From positions 11,686 to 75,685 of the forward strand of contig DJKX01000051.1 of assembly GCA_002436185.1 (NCBI GenBank): a DNA stretch of 64,000 nucleotides. The letters run 5' to 3'. The notes below the pieces were generated by a model. It was not told the origin of the DNA. It saw only the letters and a program-made list of their open reading frames with translations, and made no database searches. The first letter of the stretch is position 1. Each line of letters opens with the position of its first letter. This DNA is from Fidelibacterota bacterium UBA6531 (GTDB lineage: Bacteria > Fidelibacterota > Marinisomatia > Marinisomatales > TCS55). Shown here in pieces: positions 35,864 to 45,553 of this stretch. The translations under genes were made by a program, and so were the position numbers.

Positions 35864-38737
35864 ATGAAGAAACAAAATTTTATAATACTACTTTTTCTGA
35901 TTATCACTGTTGGTTGTACCGACCCGGGACAGTATTCATCCCAAAAATCTTGGGCGGAGCAAACTCTAAATACACTTACCCTCCGGGAAAAGATTGGGCA
36001 AATGATGCTCTACGGCATGCACATGAAATTCATGAATGTTGAGGATCCCCGCTGGCAGGAACTTAAAAAGTTTATTGAAACGGATGGTGTGGGTGGAATC
36101 CATTTATGGTCAGGCGATGCAGGAACTTCATTGACTATGTTAAATGAATTGCAGCGCATATCCAAGGTTCCTATTATAGTAGATGCCGATATTGAGTATG
36201 GCTTGAATCAACGCTATAGAGCGGGGACGGACCTGCCGCCGCTCATGGCTATTGCCGCCACGGGTGATTTTTCTCTAGCTTACGAAGCCGCACGGATTTC
36301 TGCTATTGAAGCAAGGTCAGTAGGCATCCATTGGAATTTTTCACCAGTTACGGATGTCAATAATAATCCCGCCAATCCAATTATCAACGTTCGCTCTTTT
36401 GGCGAGGATCCGAATCTTGTGGGCAAATATGCTGTGGAATATATCCTTGGACTCCAAGATCATGGCATGCTGGCCACCATTAAACATTTTCCCGGTCACG
36501 GTGACACCGAAACTGATTCCCACACCAGTTTGGCCCGCATTCCTTCAGATTCCACCCGTTTATGGGACGTAGAGATTAAACCATTCAAAACAGCAATTGA
36601 TGCTGGTGTGGATGCGATTATGGTGGCTCATGTACATGCTCCGGACTTGCAGCCCAATGCTGACCTACCGGCCACGCTGTCCAAATTTTGGACTACAGAT
36701 GTGTTAAAAAATGAACTGGGTTTTAAAGGCGTTGTTGTTACGGATGCCATGGGCATGGGTGCTATAGCCCGTAATTATTCCAAGGATTATGGCTTAATCC
36801 ATGCCATCAATGCTGGTTGCGATTTTATTATTCAAGCACAAAAAGTAAGCGATGCTATTGATGTTATTGAACGAGCAGTAAGACAAGGAATGATTACTGA
36901 AAATAGAATAAACGAATCTGCCTTGAAAATGTTGAAAATGAAAGAAAAGGTCGGTCTTCATAAAAACAGATTCATAGCAATGAATCATACACGCACTTAT
37001 CTTGGCAGAAATGAATTCAAGAAGTCTGCTGATAATATTGCCAGTAAAGCTATTACATTGGTAAAGAATGAAGGGAATGTATTACCGCTGAAAAAATTGG
37101 ATGGCGAATTAATAATCATTGATATGTATGACCATCCCAATAATCATGATGAATCAATGATGACCAAAAACTTAAAAAGTACAATTATACAAAATATAAG
37201 GACTTTTCAAATTGATGAGTCTGACAGTACGGATTATCTCCAATCCGTCTTGAATCAAATTACAACCAGTCATACTGTGATTATAAATACTTTTGCCAAC
37301 CCTAATGCCCATAAAGACCGCATTGTACTCCCTGAAGCAGAAACTCGGTTTTTGAATGATCTCATTAAAAAAGTTAAGAGATTAGTTTTGATAAGCTTTG
37401 GCAATCCATATTTAATCCAGGATTTTCCAAATGCACCGGTATATGTCTGTGCATATAAAGGAAATAAGGTTATGCAAACAGCATCTGCAAAAGCAATTTT
37501 AGGAAGAGAATCAATTGCTGGAAAATTACCTATCACTATTCCGGACATCGCCAATCTCGGATATGGAATTGAATTGCAACGGTCACCATTATACATAGAA
37601 CCATCTAAATATAAACCGGGCAAAATGCTGCAATGGTCCATGCCTTATGAAGCAAATGCAGAATTGACTCAATTAAGGCAAATAATGAAAGATGCTGTTT
37701 TGGATTCCGCATTCCCTGGTGGAGTATTGCTGGCAGCAAAGAATGGTAAGATTTATTTTCATGAGGGTGCCGGTTTCCACACGTATGCAAAGAAGCAGCC
37801 AGTCATGCCTTCAGACATTTTTGATATAGCTTCACTTACAAAAGTAGTGGGTACTACTGCTGCGATTATGAAATTGGTGGATCAGAAAGCATTGAAAATT
37901 GATGATAAGGTAGTAAAACACATTTCTGAATTTGGAACTTCAGCAGCCAAAAAGTCAGTTACTATCAAGCAATTGTTGACTCACCACTCCGGACTCCCAG
38001 CAGATAAACGATATGATTTGGATGGTAGCAGTTGGGAAGATGTTTTTAGGACCGCATTAATTGCTGAACCAGGTAGCGAACATAAATATTCTGATGTCGG
38101 TTTTTTAATTCTAGGGCGGATCGTTGAAAAAGTAAGTGGGCAATTTATAAATGATTACTTAGATGAGTTTGTTTATAGTCCCTTGGGGTTAGAAACAACT
38201 GTTTTTAATCCCGAGAATCCATTACGCAGAATTGCTCCAACTGAAATTGATCCAGATGGCAATCTGATCCATGGTATAGTCCACGATGAAAAAGCACGTT
38301 ATTTTGGAGGGAATACAGGTCATGCTGGTTTGTTTTCTACGGCTCGTGATCTGGCGTTGTTTGGACAAACATTGATGAATGGCGGCATATATGGCTGGAA
38401 ACGAGTTTTCAAAGAAGAAACAGTGGTACTCTTTACCCAAACATTACAAGATAATGGTGAATTACTTGGCTGGGATCAACCCGGCGGTTTTAATCCATTT
38501 GGAGTGTATCATGGGGAGAATACATATGGTCATACCGGTTTTACAGGCACGTCTATATGGATAGATCCTGAAAATGATATGATAGTTGTATTGCTGACTA
38601 ATGCAGTTCATCCAAGCAGGACAATGAAAGCACCCAATTATTTTGACTGGGGCCAGCGTATTCATTCCGCTGCTTATGAAGCTGTAGGTATTATTGAGCA
38701 GAATCCTAATCTAGAGTGGCGGAAGAGGTGGAAATAA
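35864..38737 (+). CDS. Lipoprotein fusion: GH3 N-acetylglucosaminidase + serine beta-lactamase-type (class C/esterase) domain
   Basis: 957 residues with lipoprotein signal MKKQNFIILLFLIITVGC (Cys18). The GH3 part has KHFPGHGDTETDSH at 207-220 (Asp218/His220 dyad) and the nucleophile Asp294 in VVVTDAMGMGA, followed by a GH3 C-terminal domain. Residues about 600-957 are a beta-lactamase-related domain with SLTK (Ser657, Lys660), the tyrosine motif YSD (Tyr742) and HTG (890-892). Such fusions are found in Bacteroidetes. The GH3 half should cleave GlcNAc from murein pieces in the periplasm; the second half may be a DD-peptidase or an esterase. It is divergent from the NagZ operon. Confidence 0.9.
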   Translation: MKKQNFIILLFLIITVGCTDPGQYSSQKSWAEQTLNTLTLREKIGQMMLYGMHMKFMNVEDPRWQELKKFIETDGVGGIHLWSGDAGTSLTMLNELQRISKVPIIVDADIEYGLNQRYRAGTDLPPLMAIAATGDFSLAYEAARISAIEARSVGIHWNFSPVTDVNNNPANPIINVRSFGEDPNLVGKYAVEYILGLQDHGMLATIKHFPGHGDTETDSHTSLARIPSDSTRLWDVEIKPFKTAIDAGVDAIMVAHVHAPDLQPNADLPATLSKFWTTDVLKNELGFKGVVVTDAMGMGAIARNYSKDYGLIHAINAGCDFIIQAQKVSDAIDVIERAVRQGMITENRINESALKMLKMKEKVGLHKNRFIAMNHTRTYLGRNEFKKSADNIASKAITLVKNEGNVLPLKKLDGELIIIDMYDHPNNHDESMMTKNLKSTIIQNIRTFQIDESDSTDYLQSVLNQITTSHTVIINTFANPNAHKDRIVLPEAETRFLNDLIKKVKRLVLISFGNPYLIQDFPNAPVYVCAYKGNKVMQTASAKAILGRESIAGKLPITIPDIANLGYGIELQRSPLYIEPSKYKPGKMLQWSMPYEANAELTQLRQIMKDAVLDSAFPGGVLLAAKNGKIYFHEGAGFHTYAKKQPVMPSDIFDIASLTKVVGTTAAIMKLVDQKALKIDDKVVKHISEFGTSAAKKSVTIKQLLTHHSGLPADKRYDLDGSSWEDVFRTALIAEPGSEHKYSDVGFLILGRIVEKVSGQFINDYLDEFVYSPLGLETTVFNPENPLRRIAPTEIDPDGNLIHGIVHDEKARYFGGNTGHAGLFSTARDLALFGQTLMNGGIYGWKRVFKEETVVLFTQTLQDNGELLGWDQPGGFNPFGVYHGENTYGHTGFTGTSIWIDPENDMIVVLLTNAVHPSRTMKAPNYFDWGQRIHSAAYEAVGIIEQNPNLEWRKRWK

Positions 38738-39564
38738 AAAAATATTTATTACTCATGCTATTGTGTTTTGTGCTCTTCATGGGGCTATCAAAGCAGAATA
38801 ATTGGATCGATACACTGCCCAAGCCATGGACTTTAACTGAAAAACAAGTTTCAGCAATACTACCAAAGTTTTATGATAACTTTCCTGATTTCCATGATCG
38901 ATTAAAAGCATTTGCTTTATGGCAGATAGGGAAACCGTATGTAATTTTTAAACTTGGTGAAGAAGTTGAGCCGGATCCTGATCCCATCATTCGTCTGGAT
39001 GTTTCTGATTGTACTGTTCATGTTTTGACGAGTCTTGCTTTTTCTCAAAGTAAATCGTGGGTTGAAGCTCGTGAGAAAATGATTGATATTCATTATAAAG
39101 ATGGAAAGCCGTCTTACAAAACACGGTGGCATTATACGTCTGATCGCATCCAGGAAAATCCGTATACGGTTAATATTACTAAAGAATTAACAGAAAAATT
39201 AGAGCATGTGGATATCACCTTGAACCGCAAGGCAGACGGTAGTGAGTTCCTTGATTTGAACTGGGAGAAAAAAACAACTGTAAGTTATATACCCAGTGAA
39301 TGGATTACAGAGGGCTTATTGAAATCACTTCCTGAAGTGTGTGGCGTTGCGTTTATTAAAAAAGGGTGGATGAAAATGGGGCTGATCGTTGCCCACGAAG
39401 GTATGCTCATCGATCAAAAAAATATTGTCCATGCATCATCAGAATACGGTGAAACGGTGAATGTGGATTTTATGGAATATTATTTTAGAGAAAGTAAACC
39501 AATCTTTGATGGTATGATGATTTATGAATTTCATCCGGTAAATAATTCGTTAATAGAAAAATAA
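38728..39564 (+). CDS. DUF1460 family protein, amidase-like (NlpC/P60-fold)
   Basis: About 278 residues with an N-terminal hydrophobic signal (MEIKKYLLLMLLCFVLF). The DUF1460 core has DVSDCTVHVLTSLA with the putative catalytic cysteine, RWHYTSDRI and PSEWITEGLL. Then come GLIVAHEGMLI and VHASSEYGETV. Structures of the family show a papain-like fold resembling N-acetylmuramoyl-L-alanine amidases. I use the GTG at 38728; a GTG at 38716 is also in frame, and either overlaps the upstream stop. Coupling to the GH3/beta-lactamase gene suggests joint periplasmic trimming of murein fragments. Confidence 0.8.
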   Translation: MEIKKYLLLMLLCFVLFMGLSKQNNWIDTLPKPWTLTEKQVSAILPKFYDNFPDFHDRLKAFALWQIGKPYVIFKLGEEVEPDPDPIIRLDVSDCTVHVLTSLAFSQSKSWVEAREKMIDIHYKDGKPSYKTRWHYTSDRIQENPYTVNITKELTEKLEHVDITLNRKADGSEFLDLNWEKKTTVSYIPSEWITEGLLKSLPEVCGVAFIKKGWMKMGLIVAHEGMLIDQKNIVHASSEYGETVNVDFMEYYFRESKPIFDGMMIYEFHPVNNSLIEK

Positions 39565-39748
39565 ACCACAAATAAATTTCTATAAATAGCAGAATATTAA
39601 TATTCGGGTTTAAGACAGAGCACATTCTGAAAAAACTAGTTTATTTTGTGTAAATTTGGTTTGCATCAATTCATTATAAAACTCGTTTAGAAACTGATAT
39701 CATCTTTCATTACGTCAACAATTAATCATAATTAGATAAAGAAATTAA

Positions 39749-41350
39749 ATGACAAGTAAAACTAAAAAGTCTTTCAAAGACCTCGGGCTTTCAAATGACA
39801 TTATAGAGGCAATCAATAATAAAGGGTTTGAAGAACCAACCGAAATTCAGTTTATGACGATTCCGGTAATGTTGAAAAATGATAAGAATATCATTGCACA
39901 GGCACAAACTGGTACAGGGAAAACAGCTGCATTCGGACTTCCGCTTATCGATATGATCAATGCGGAGACCAAAAGTGTACAAGCTTTAATCTTGGTCCCA
40001 ACTCGAGAATTAGCTATTCAAGTATCAGAAGAAATAAACTCTCTAAAGGGAAATAAGGGTATTAAAACAGTTCCTATTTATGGAGGACAATCCATCGATC
40101 AACAGCTTCGCAGATTAAAAAAAGGTGTACATATTGTAGTGGGATCTCCGGGTAGAGTCATAGATCATCTTAAAAGAAAATCACTAAAACTTGGTGAAAT
40201 TGACCATTTGATTTTAGATGAAGCGGATGAAATGCTGAATATGGGTTTTATCGACGATATGGAAGAAATATTCAAGTATACTAATCCAGATAAAAAAACG
40301 TTATTATTCTCTGCGACGATGCCAAGAAAAATCCAAGAACTTGCTCACAGATACATGGAAGGGTATGAGCTAATTAAAGCTCATAAAAAACAACTGACAA
40401 CTAATCTGACAGAGCAGATTTATTTTGAAGTAAAAGCATCGGATAAATTCGAAGCACTTTGTAGAATCATTGACATTGAAGATAATTTTTATGGTCTAGT
40501 ATTTTGTAGAACAAAAAAGGATGTTGATTCTGTTTTATCACACCTCATAAATAGAGGATATGGAGCAGAAGCGATTCACGGCGATATTACTCAAAGTCAA
40601 CGTGAACGAACTTTGGATAATTTCAGGAAACAAAAAATCAATACACTTATAGCAACAGATGTAGCAGCGAGAGGAATCGATGTTAATAACCTTACACATG
40701 TAATCAATTATTCACTCCCAGGTGATTCAGAGGCCTATGTTCATCGTATCGGCCGAACAGGTCGAGCGGGAAATGAAGGAACTGCAATTACGTTTATTAC
40801 TCCAAGCGAATATAAGAGATTAATGTTTATTCAGCGGAAAGCAAAAACAGATATAAAAAGATCAACTGTACCAAAAGTGGAAGATATTATTAAAGCAAAG
40901 AAAATAAAAATTGATGATGATATTCTATCTATGATGGGTAAAAATGTTAATTCAGATTATTATAATTGGGCCAAAAAGCTACAAGAGAATAACCATCCAA
41001 CTGAAATATTAGCTGCTATTTTGAACTATTGTTTTGAAGGCGATTTGAATCCTAAAAACTATGGTGAATTGAACGAATCGATTAAAAAAAGAAAATCTGT
41101 GGATATGGAAGGGAAAACCAGATTATTTGTTGCTATTGGTAAGAAAGATAGAATTAACCCAAAAAAATTAGTAAATCTCATATCAAAAAAAGTATCGATT
41201 CGTCCAAAAGAAATAAATGATGTACAGGTATTAGACAATTTTTCCTTTGTAACAGTCCCCTTTGGAAAAGCAGAAGAAATAATTAGGAGTTTTAAAAAAA
41301 GAGGTAATAAACAGTTGATCTCCCATGTTAAAAAATCAAAAAAAAGATAA
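39749..41350 (+). CDS. deaD: DEAD-box ATP-dependent RNA helicase (DeaD/CsdA type)
   Basis: 533 residues. Helicase core motifs: QAQTGTGKTAAF (I), PTRELAIQV (Ia), DEADEML (II), SATMP (III), ATDVAARGIDV (V) and HRIGRTGRAG (VI). The C-terminal part (about 450-525) is a DbpA-type RNA-binding domain (TRLFVAIGKKDRINPKKLV), which suits the DeaD/CsdA class involved in ribosome assembly and cold-adapted RNA unwinding. A 184-base AT-rich leader precedes it, in which I see no clear promoter or structured element; long leaders are common in cold-inducible deaD genes. It interrupts the murein-related genes. Confidence 0.93.
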   Translation: MTSKTKKSFKDLGLSNDIIEAINNKGFEEPTEIQFMTIPVMLKNDKNIIAQAQTGTGKTAAFGLPLIDMINAETKSVQALILVPTRELAIQVSEEINSLKGNKGIKTVPIYGGQSIDQQLRRLKKGVHIVVGSPGRVIDHLKRKSLKLGEIDHLILDEADEMLNMGFIDDMEEIFKYTNPDKKTLLFSATMPRKIQELAHRYMEGYELIKAHKKQLTTNLTEQIYFEVKASDKFEALCRIIDIEDNFYGLVFCRTKKDVDSVLSHLINRGYGAEAIHGDITQSQRERTLDNFRKQKINTLIATDVAARGIDVNNLTHVINYSLPGDSEAYVHRIGRTGRAGNEGTAITFITPSEYKRLMFIQRKAKTDIKRSTVPKVEDIIKAKKIKIDDDILSMMGKNVNSDYYNWAKKLQENNHPTEILAAILNYCFEGDLNPKNYGELNESIKKRKSVDMEGKTRLFVAIGKKDRINPKKLVNLISKKVSIRPKEINDVQVLDNFSFVTVPFGKAEEIIRSFKKRGNKQLISHVKKSKKR

Positions 41351-41439
41351 AAAAGCTATTATATGTAAGGTATCCTTTATAGGATAAATGGTTTTTTCTT
41401 ATATAAAATTATGTTTTTGTATTTCACTCACCTAATTAA

Positions 41440-42642
41440 TTAATCGTATAAATAATATTTCTTTGCCAGTTGCTTAAAACCATCATCTCTTGAATCATAT
41501 TCAAGTAATGAGTCAATTCCCCATAATTTGTAAATAAAGTCATTCCATTCAAATTCTTCTGGATATAATTTTTTTATAGTTCGAATAAGTTGAACCCCTG
41601 TTTGAACAGGACGATATTTTAATTTGTCTGTAATAATGACATGTACACCAAAACACTCTTTATTTTTATACTTTGGGTTTTCTGACCTTCCTGGAATGGA
41701 AACAGGTGTGAATGAAATTGGTTCAAAAGAAACGCCCTGTAAATGTTTTTGTTTTAAAAATAAAACCAGTTCTTCAGAATTTATCCACGGAGTTCCAATA
41801 TATTTAAAGGGATGATCAGTTCCGCGACCTTCACTGACATTGGTACCTTCAACCAGGCATAATCCAGAGTACCGAATAGCCGTTTCCAGATCAGGGATAT
41901 TTGGAGAAGGAGGGATCCATCTCAACCCAGTCTCATCAAAATACATTTCCCGTCGCCAGTTTTCCATTTCAATAACTGTAATTTCAGGTATCGTGTTGAT
42001 CCATTTTTCGCTTACTATCATTTTTGCCAATTCACCAACCGTTAATCCATAACGAATCGGAATTGGATACATACCAACGAATGATTTATAATTTATATCT
42101 AAAACAGGACCTTCTATTGTAATACCATTAAGTGGATTTGGTCGGTCCAGAACTATGATAGGAAGGTCTGCTTCTGCTGCAGTTTCCATTACCAGACCAA
42201 GTGTGGAGATATATGTATAAAATCGTGCACCCACATCCTGTATATCGTAAATAATCACATCCAAACCTTCAAACATATCAGGAGTTGGTTTATCTGTTTT
42301 TCCGTATAAACTGTAAATCACAGGAAGACCATCTTGTTCCTGGTCATCCACTATTTGACCTCTTGAAACATTGCCATAGAATCCATGCTCAGGTGCAAAG
42401 ATCGCCTTTAGATCTACATCAGATAGTTTCATTAATATTTCAAAATTGGGTTTGCCGCTACGATCTACTCCTGTGTGATTTGTGACTAATCCGATTTTTT
42501 TACCTTTTATGATCTCCAGTTTTTCATTTATCAATACATCTAATCCCGTTTGAACCTGGTGCTCATATTTTTCCATTTCCATTTGGTGGATGGACTGGCC
42601 AAAAATGATCGATATTATAATAAAAGGTAGTAGGTATCTCAT
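41440..42642 (-). CDS. namZ: NamZ-type exo-beta-N-acetylmuramidase (DUF1343, GH171)
   Basis: 400 residues with signal peptide MRYLLPFIIISIIFGQ. DUF1343 hallmarks: KKIGLVTNHTGVDRSGK, IFAPEHGFYGNVSRGQ, IIYDIQDVGARFYTYISTLG, LDRPNPLNG and EGTNVSEGRGTDHPF. This family was shown to be exo-beta-N-acetylmuramidases (NamZ, GH171) that release MurNAc from the non-reducing end of murein glycan. The mature N-terminus has SIHQMEMEKYEHQ, closely matching that of the neighbouring GH18 protein. It is second in a two-gene operon, overlapping the GH18 gene by 4 bases. Confidence 0.9.
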   Translation of the reverse strand: MRYLLPFIIISIIFGQSIHQMEMEKYEHQVQTGLDVLINEKLEIIKGKKIGLVTNHTGVDRSGKPNFEILMKLSDVDLKAIFAPEHGFYGNVSRGQIVDDQEQDGLPVIYSLYGKTDKPTPDMFEGLDVIIYDIQDVGARFYTYISTLGLVMETAAEADLPIIVLDRPNPLNGITIEGPVLDINYKSFVGMYPIPIRYGLTVGELAKMIVSEKWINTIPEITVIEMENWRREMYFDETGLRWIPPSPNIPDLETAIRYSGLCLVEGTNVSEGRGTDHPFKYIGTPWINSEELVLFLKQKHLQGVSFEPISFTPVSIPGRSENPKYKNKECFGVHVIITDKLKYRPVQTGVQLIRTIKKLYPEEFEWNDFIYKLWGIDSLLEYDSRDDGFKQLAKKYYLYD

Positions 42643-44093
42643 TTTATAAGCGTCATTTTTTGGATATGACTTTTTGATCCATTTGATAATGAAACAAAAT
42701 AAATGCCGGAAGCATATTCAGCTGCATCCCATTGAACTTCATAATTTCCTACATCATATTGATTTGATTCTATCAAACGCCCATGGATATCCAATATTTG
42801 CAATATTGAATTTGGTTTAATGACCTTAAATCGAATCGTAGTAGTAGCATTAAAAGGATTCGGATATGGTGTTAGCAATTGAAAAGTTGATGGCTGGTTA
42901 TTTTCATCTTCAAGATCACTGGTAGATGTAAACTTCTCATCAATGGCATTCCATAATTCTGTATTATCACCATCATATCCTAATGCCCAAATGCCAATTC
43001 CCTGGAGGTCATATTGATTCACCAAGTTATATTTCAATGACAAGGACAAACTGTCATCGTACCAGCATTGGTGCCAGCCAGAACTTTGATATCTATACCA
43101 AGGTGATTGTGAATCATTGTCGCGTAGTTTACCATACGTTTGAGCCAGAGGTTCTGCCACAGAATAGGTTTTGGACGTAGCACTGCCAGTGGTGTTTGCT
43201 CCCGCTGAACTGGATTCAGCTGGCCAGTCATATCCATAATAGGGACAGCCCAGGATTAATTTGTCGTTCAAACCTCCCGACCAGGTCATATAGTCATTCA
43301 CTGTCCAAGTAACATTATAAGTTCCCCATCCAGTTAATGGGGAAACCGGTCCTGTCGTCGGCCCGTTGCTCCAGTGATAATCGTAAGCCATGATCATTAA
43401 CCCGTCACTGTTAATGGCTAATTGGTCATAATCCCAGGCACCGGACCAATCCACAGCTGGTGTTGCAAGTGTTACTTGCGAGCCGGGGATAGCACTGTCG
43501 AAAGCTGTTTTCAAATCAGTGATGAATTGCACCATATTCTCTTTTTGAGAAGATGGAAGACCTTCAAAATCGATGTTGACACCATCTCCACCGGCAGACG
43601 AAACACTATTGACCAATGTTGTAATAAGATTTTGGCGATAATTGGCATTACTCAAAAGTGAGGAAATAGCATTGCTGTTAAATAAGGTTACTGTTAAGAC
43701 CACTTCAACTCCGGCGCTGTGCGCAGTACTAATTAAATTGTTTGGGGGCCAGCTATGCCAGTCATCAATTCCTCCTGTAGAATTGGTTTCAGCGCCAAAG
43801 TATGCTATTGTTGAAAGTAAACTATAATCCAAATCCAGCCATGCAGAACCCATCCAGTAGGGATAGTAGCCAAATACAGCTCTATCTAATGTTTCATTCG
43901 TTACGGTGGATCGGGGCAATGAGGTCTGATTATCATTATAAGATGAAGAATTAAATGATTTATAATATTCCATTTCAACTTGATGAATGCTTTTATGGTC
44001 CTGACCCTTAAGCATTATCAAAAGAGCTAGTAAAACACTAAATTTTTTCACAATAAAAGTTACATTGTGTTTAAGCAAGGTAATAGGGTTCAT
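42639..44093 (-). CDS. Secreted GH18 glycosidase with T9SS sorting domain
   Basis: 484 residues. The N-terminal signal region ends before KGQDHKSIHQVEMEYYKS. A GH18 barrel (about 65-380) carries the catalytic DGVNIDFE at 170-177 with acid/base Glu177, plus YYGYDWPAES and MAYDYHWS. The last 80 residues are a Por-type sorting domain (PYPNPFNATTTIRF, ILDIHGRLIES, GIYFVSL). GH18 enzymes cleave GlcNAc-beta-1,4 bonds in chitin or, for the YaaH/SleL and endo-GlcNAcase types, in murein. Coupling with NamZ favours murein or mixed chitin/murein turnover outside the cell. The neighbouring M20 gene is divergent, 50 bases away. Confidence 0.88.
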   Translation of the reverse strand: MNPITLLKHNVTFIVKKFSVLLALLIMLKGQDHKSIHQVEMEYYKSFNSSSYNDNQTSLPRSTVTNETLDRAVFGYYPYWMGSAWLDLDYSLLSTIAYFGAETNSTGGIDDWHSWPPNNLISTAHSAGVEVVLTVTLFNSNAISSLLSNANYRQNLITTLVNSVSSAGGDGVNIDFEGLPSSQKENMVQFITDLKTAFDSAIPGSQVTLATPAVDWSGAWDYDQLAINSDGLMIMAYDYHWSNGPTTGPVSPLTGWGTYNVTWTVNDYMTWSGGLNDKLILGCPYYGYDWPAESSSAGANTTGSATSKTYSVAEPLAQTYGKLRDNDSQSPWYRYQSSGWHQCWYDDSLSLSLKYNLVNQYDLQGIGIWALGYDGDNTELWNAIDEKFTSTSDLEDENNQPSTFQLLTPYPNPFNATTTIRFKVIKPNSILQILDIHGRLIESNQYDVGNYEVQWDAAEYASGIYFVSLSNGSKSHIQKMTLIK

Positions 44094-44143
44094 ACGTATA
44101 TTTATTCTCTGATTATTAACAGTTTAATAAAAATTTCAATACT

Positions 44144-45553
44144 ATGAATACTGAAAAATTAACTCAAGAAATTAACACATTTTGGGATAATCATATTCTT
44201 CCCACTATTAGTGAATATATAAAATATCCCAATAAATCACCTGCATTCGATCCTGATTGGAAAGTCAATGGTTTTATGGAAAAAGTAGTGGATCTAGCCA
44301 GTGTTTGGGTAAATGAGCATAAACCAGACAATAGTACTTTACATGTTTATAGGGAAGAGGATAGAACGCCTATTTTAATCCTCGATGTCCCCGGTAATTC
44401 AGAAGGTACAATCCTTATGTATGGCCATTTGGACAAACAACCAGAAATGGAAGGCTGGACAGAGGGTCTGGAGCCTTGGAAACCTGTTTTGAAAGATGAT
44501 AAACTATATGGACGCGGCGGAGCCGATGATGGCTATGCTCTTTTTGCTTCGGTGTGTACAATTAATGCACTCAAGCACCAAGGTATATCATTACCAAGAA
44601 TTGTCGTTTTAATAGAATGTTCTGAAGAAAGTGGTTCTCCGGATTTACCATTTTATATGGATCATTGCGCAGATGTAATTGGTTCTCCGGACTTGGTAAT
44701 CTGCTTGGATTCTGGTGCTGGAAATTATGAACAATTCTGGACAACAACATCTTTACGCGGTTTAATCGGTTGTACGTTACGCGTTGATATTTTAACAGAA
44801 GGAATCCACTCTGGAGGAGGCAGCGGTATTGCGTCATCATCTTTCCGAATTATAAGGCAACTCTTATCACGGTTAGAAGATGAAAAAAGCGGACAAATCA
44901 TTGTCGAAGATTTAAGAGTGAACATTCCAGATAAAAGAATAAAGGAAGTCCAAGCCATGGTGGATGTTCTGGGTGATGAAGTTTTCAAAACACTTCCGTG
45001 GACAGAAAATGCTATCCCTATTACGGATGATAAAGTGGAAATGGTTTTAAACAATACATGGAGATCTATGCTTTCAGTTGTTGGTGCTGACGGTCTTCCG
45101 GCTGTAAAGGATGGAGGGAATGTTTTACGTCCATACACAACTGTAAAGCTGTCGTTAAGAATTCCTCCAACTCTTGAAGCAATTTCTGCACAAAAAATTG
45201 TTAATGAATTATTAATAAATAATCCACCTTATGGTGCCGCGATTTCAGTGGAATTTGAAGAACCTGCCACAGGTTGGGAAGCACCGCCATTAACTAAATG
45301 GCTCGAAGATGCAATTCACCAAGCATCACTTGCTGTATTTAATAAACCAGCCCTAGCCATGGGTGAAGGTGGTACTATTCCTTTTATGTCCATGCTTGGT
45401 GAAAAATTCCCGGCAGCTCAATTCGTCATTACCGGTGTGCTGGGTCCTCAGTCCAATGCCCATGGACCGAATGAATTTTTACATATTCCTTACGCGAAAA
45501 AACTAACAGCTTGCGTGGGTTTGATCATTGAATCATTTAAGAAAGATATATAA
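44144..45553 (+). CDS. M20 family metallopeptidase (dipeptidase/CNDP-like)
   Basis: 469 residues, cytoplasmic. Zinc ligands: His95 in YGHLDKQP with Asp97, the bridging Asp128 in GRGGADDG and catalytic Glu161/Glu162 in ECSEESGSPD. A dimerisation/lid domain is inserted around 215-380, and AHGPNEFLHIPY near the end carries the last ligand His. Family members cleave dipeptides such as carnosine or L-Ala-D-Glu-type products. It sits directly after the murein genes and could degrade recycled peptides, but ordinary dipeptide hydrolysis is equally possible. The beta-helix gene follows with no gap. Confidence 0.9.
   Translation: MNTEKLTQEINTFWDNHILPTISEYIKYPNKSPAFDPDWKVNGFMEKVVDLASVWVNEHKPDNSTLHVYREEDRTPILILDVPGNSEGTILMYGHLDKQPEMEGWTEGLEPWKPVLKDDKLYGRGGADDGYALFASVCTINALKHQGISLPRIVVLIECSEESGSPDLPFYMDHCADVIGSPDLVICLDSGAGNYEQFWTTTSLRGLIGCTLRVDILTEGIHSGGGSGIASSSFRIIRQLLSRLEDEKSGQIIVEDLRVNIPDKRIKEVQAMVDVLGDEVFKTLPWTENAIPITDDKVEMVLNNTWRSMLSVVGADGLPAVKDGGNVLRPYTTVKLSLRIPPTLEAISAQKIVNELLINNPPYGAAISVEFEEPATGWEAPPLTKWLEDAIHQASLAVFNKPALAMGEGGTIPFMSMLGEKFPAAQFVITGVLGPQSNAHGPNEFLHIPYAKKLTACVGLIIESFKKDI

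Noticed and set aside
41351..41439. Possible bidirectional terminator between the helicase and NamZ genes
   Set aside because: Only a 5-bp TATCC/GGATA stem precedes the T run; too weak to call.
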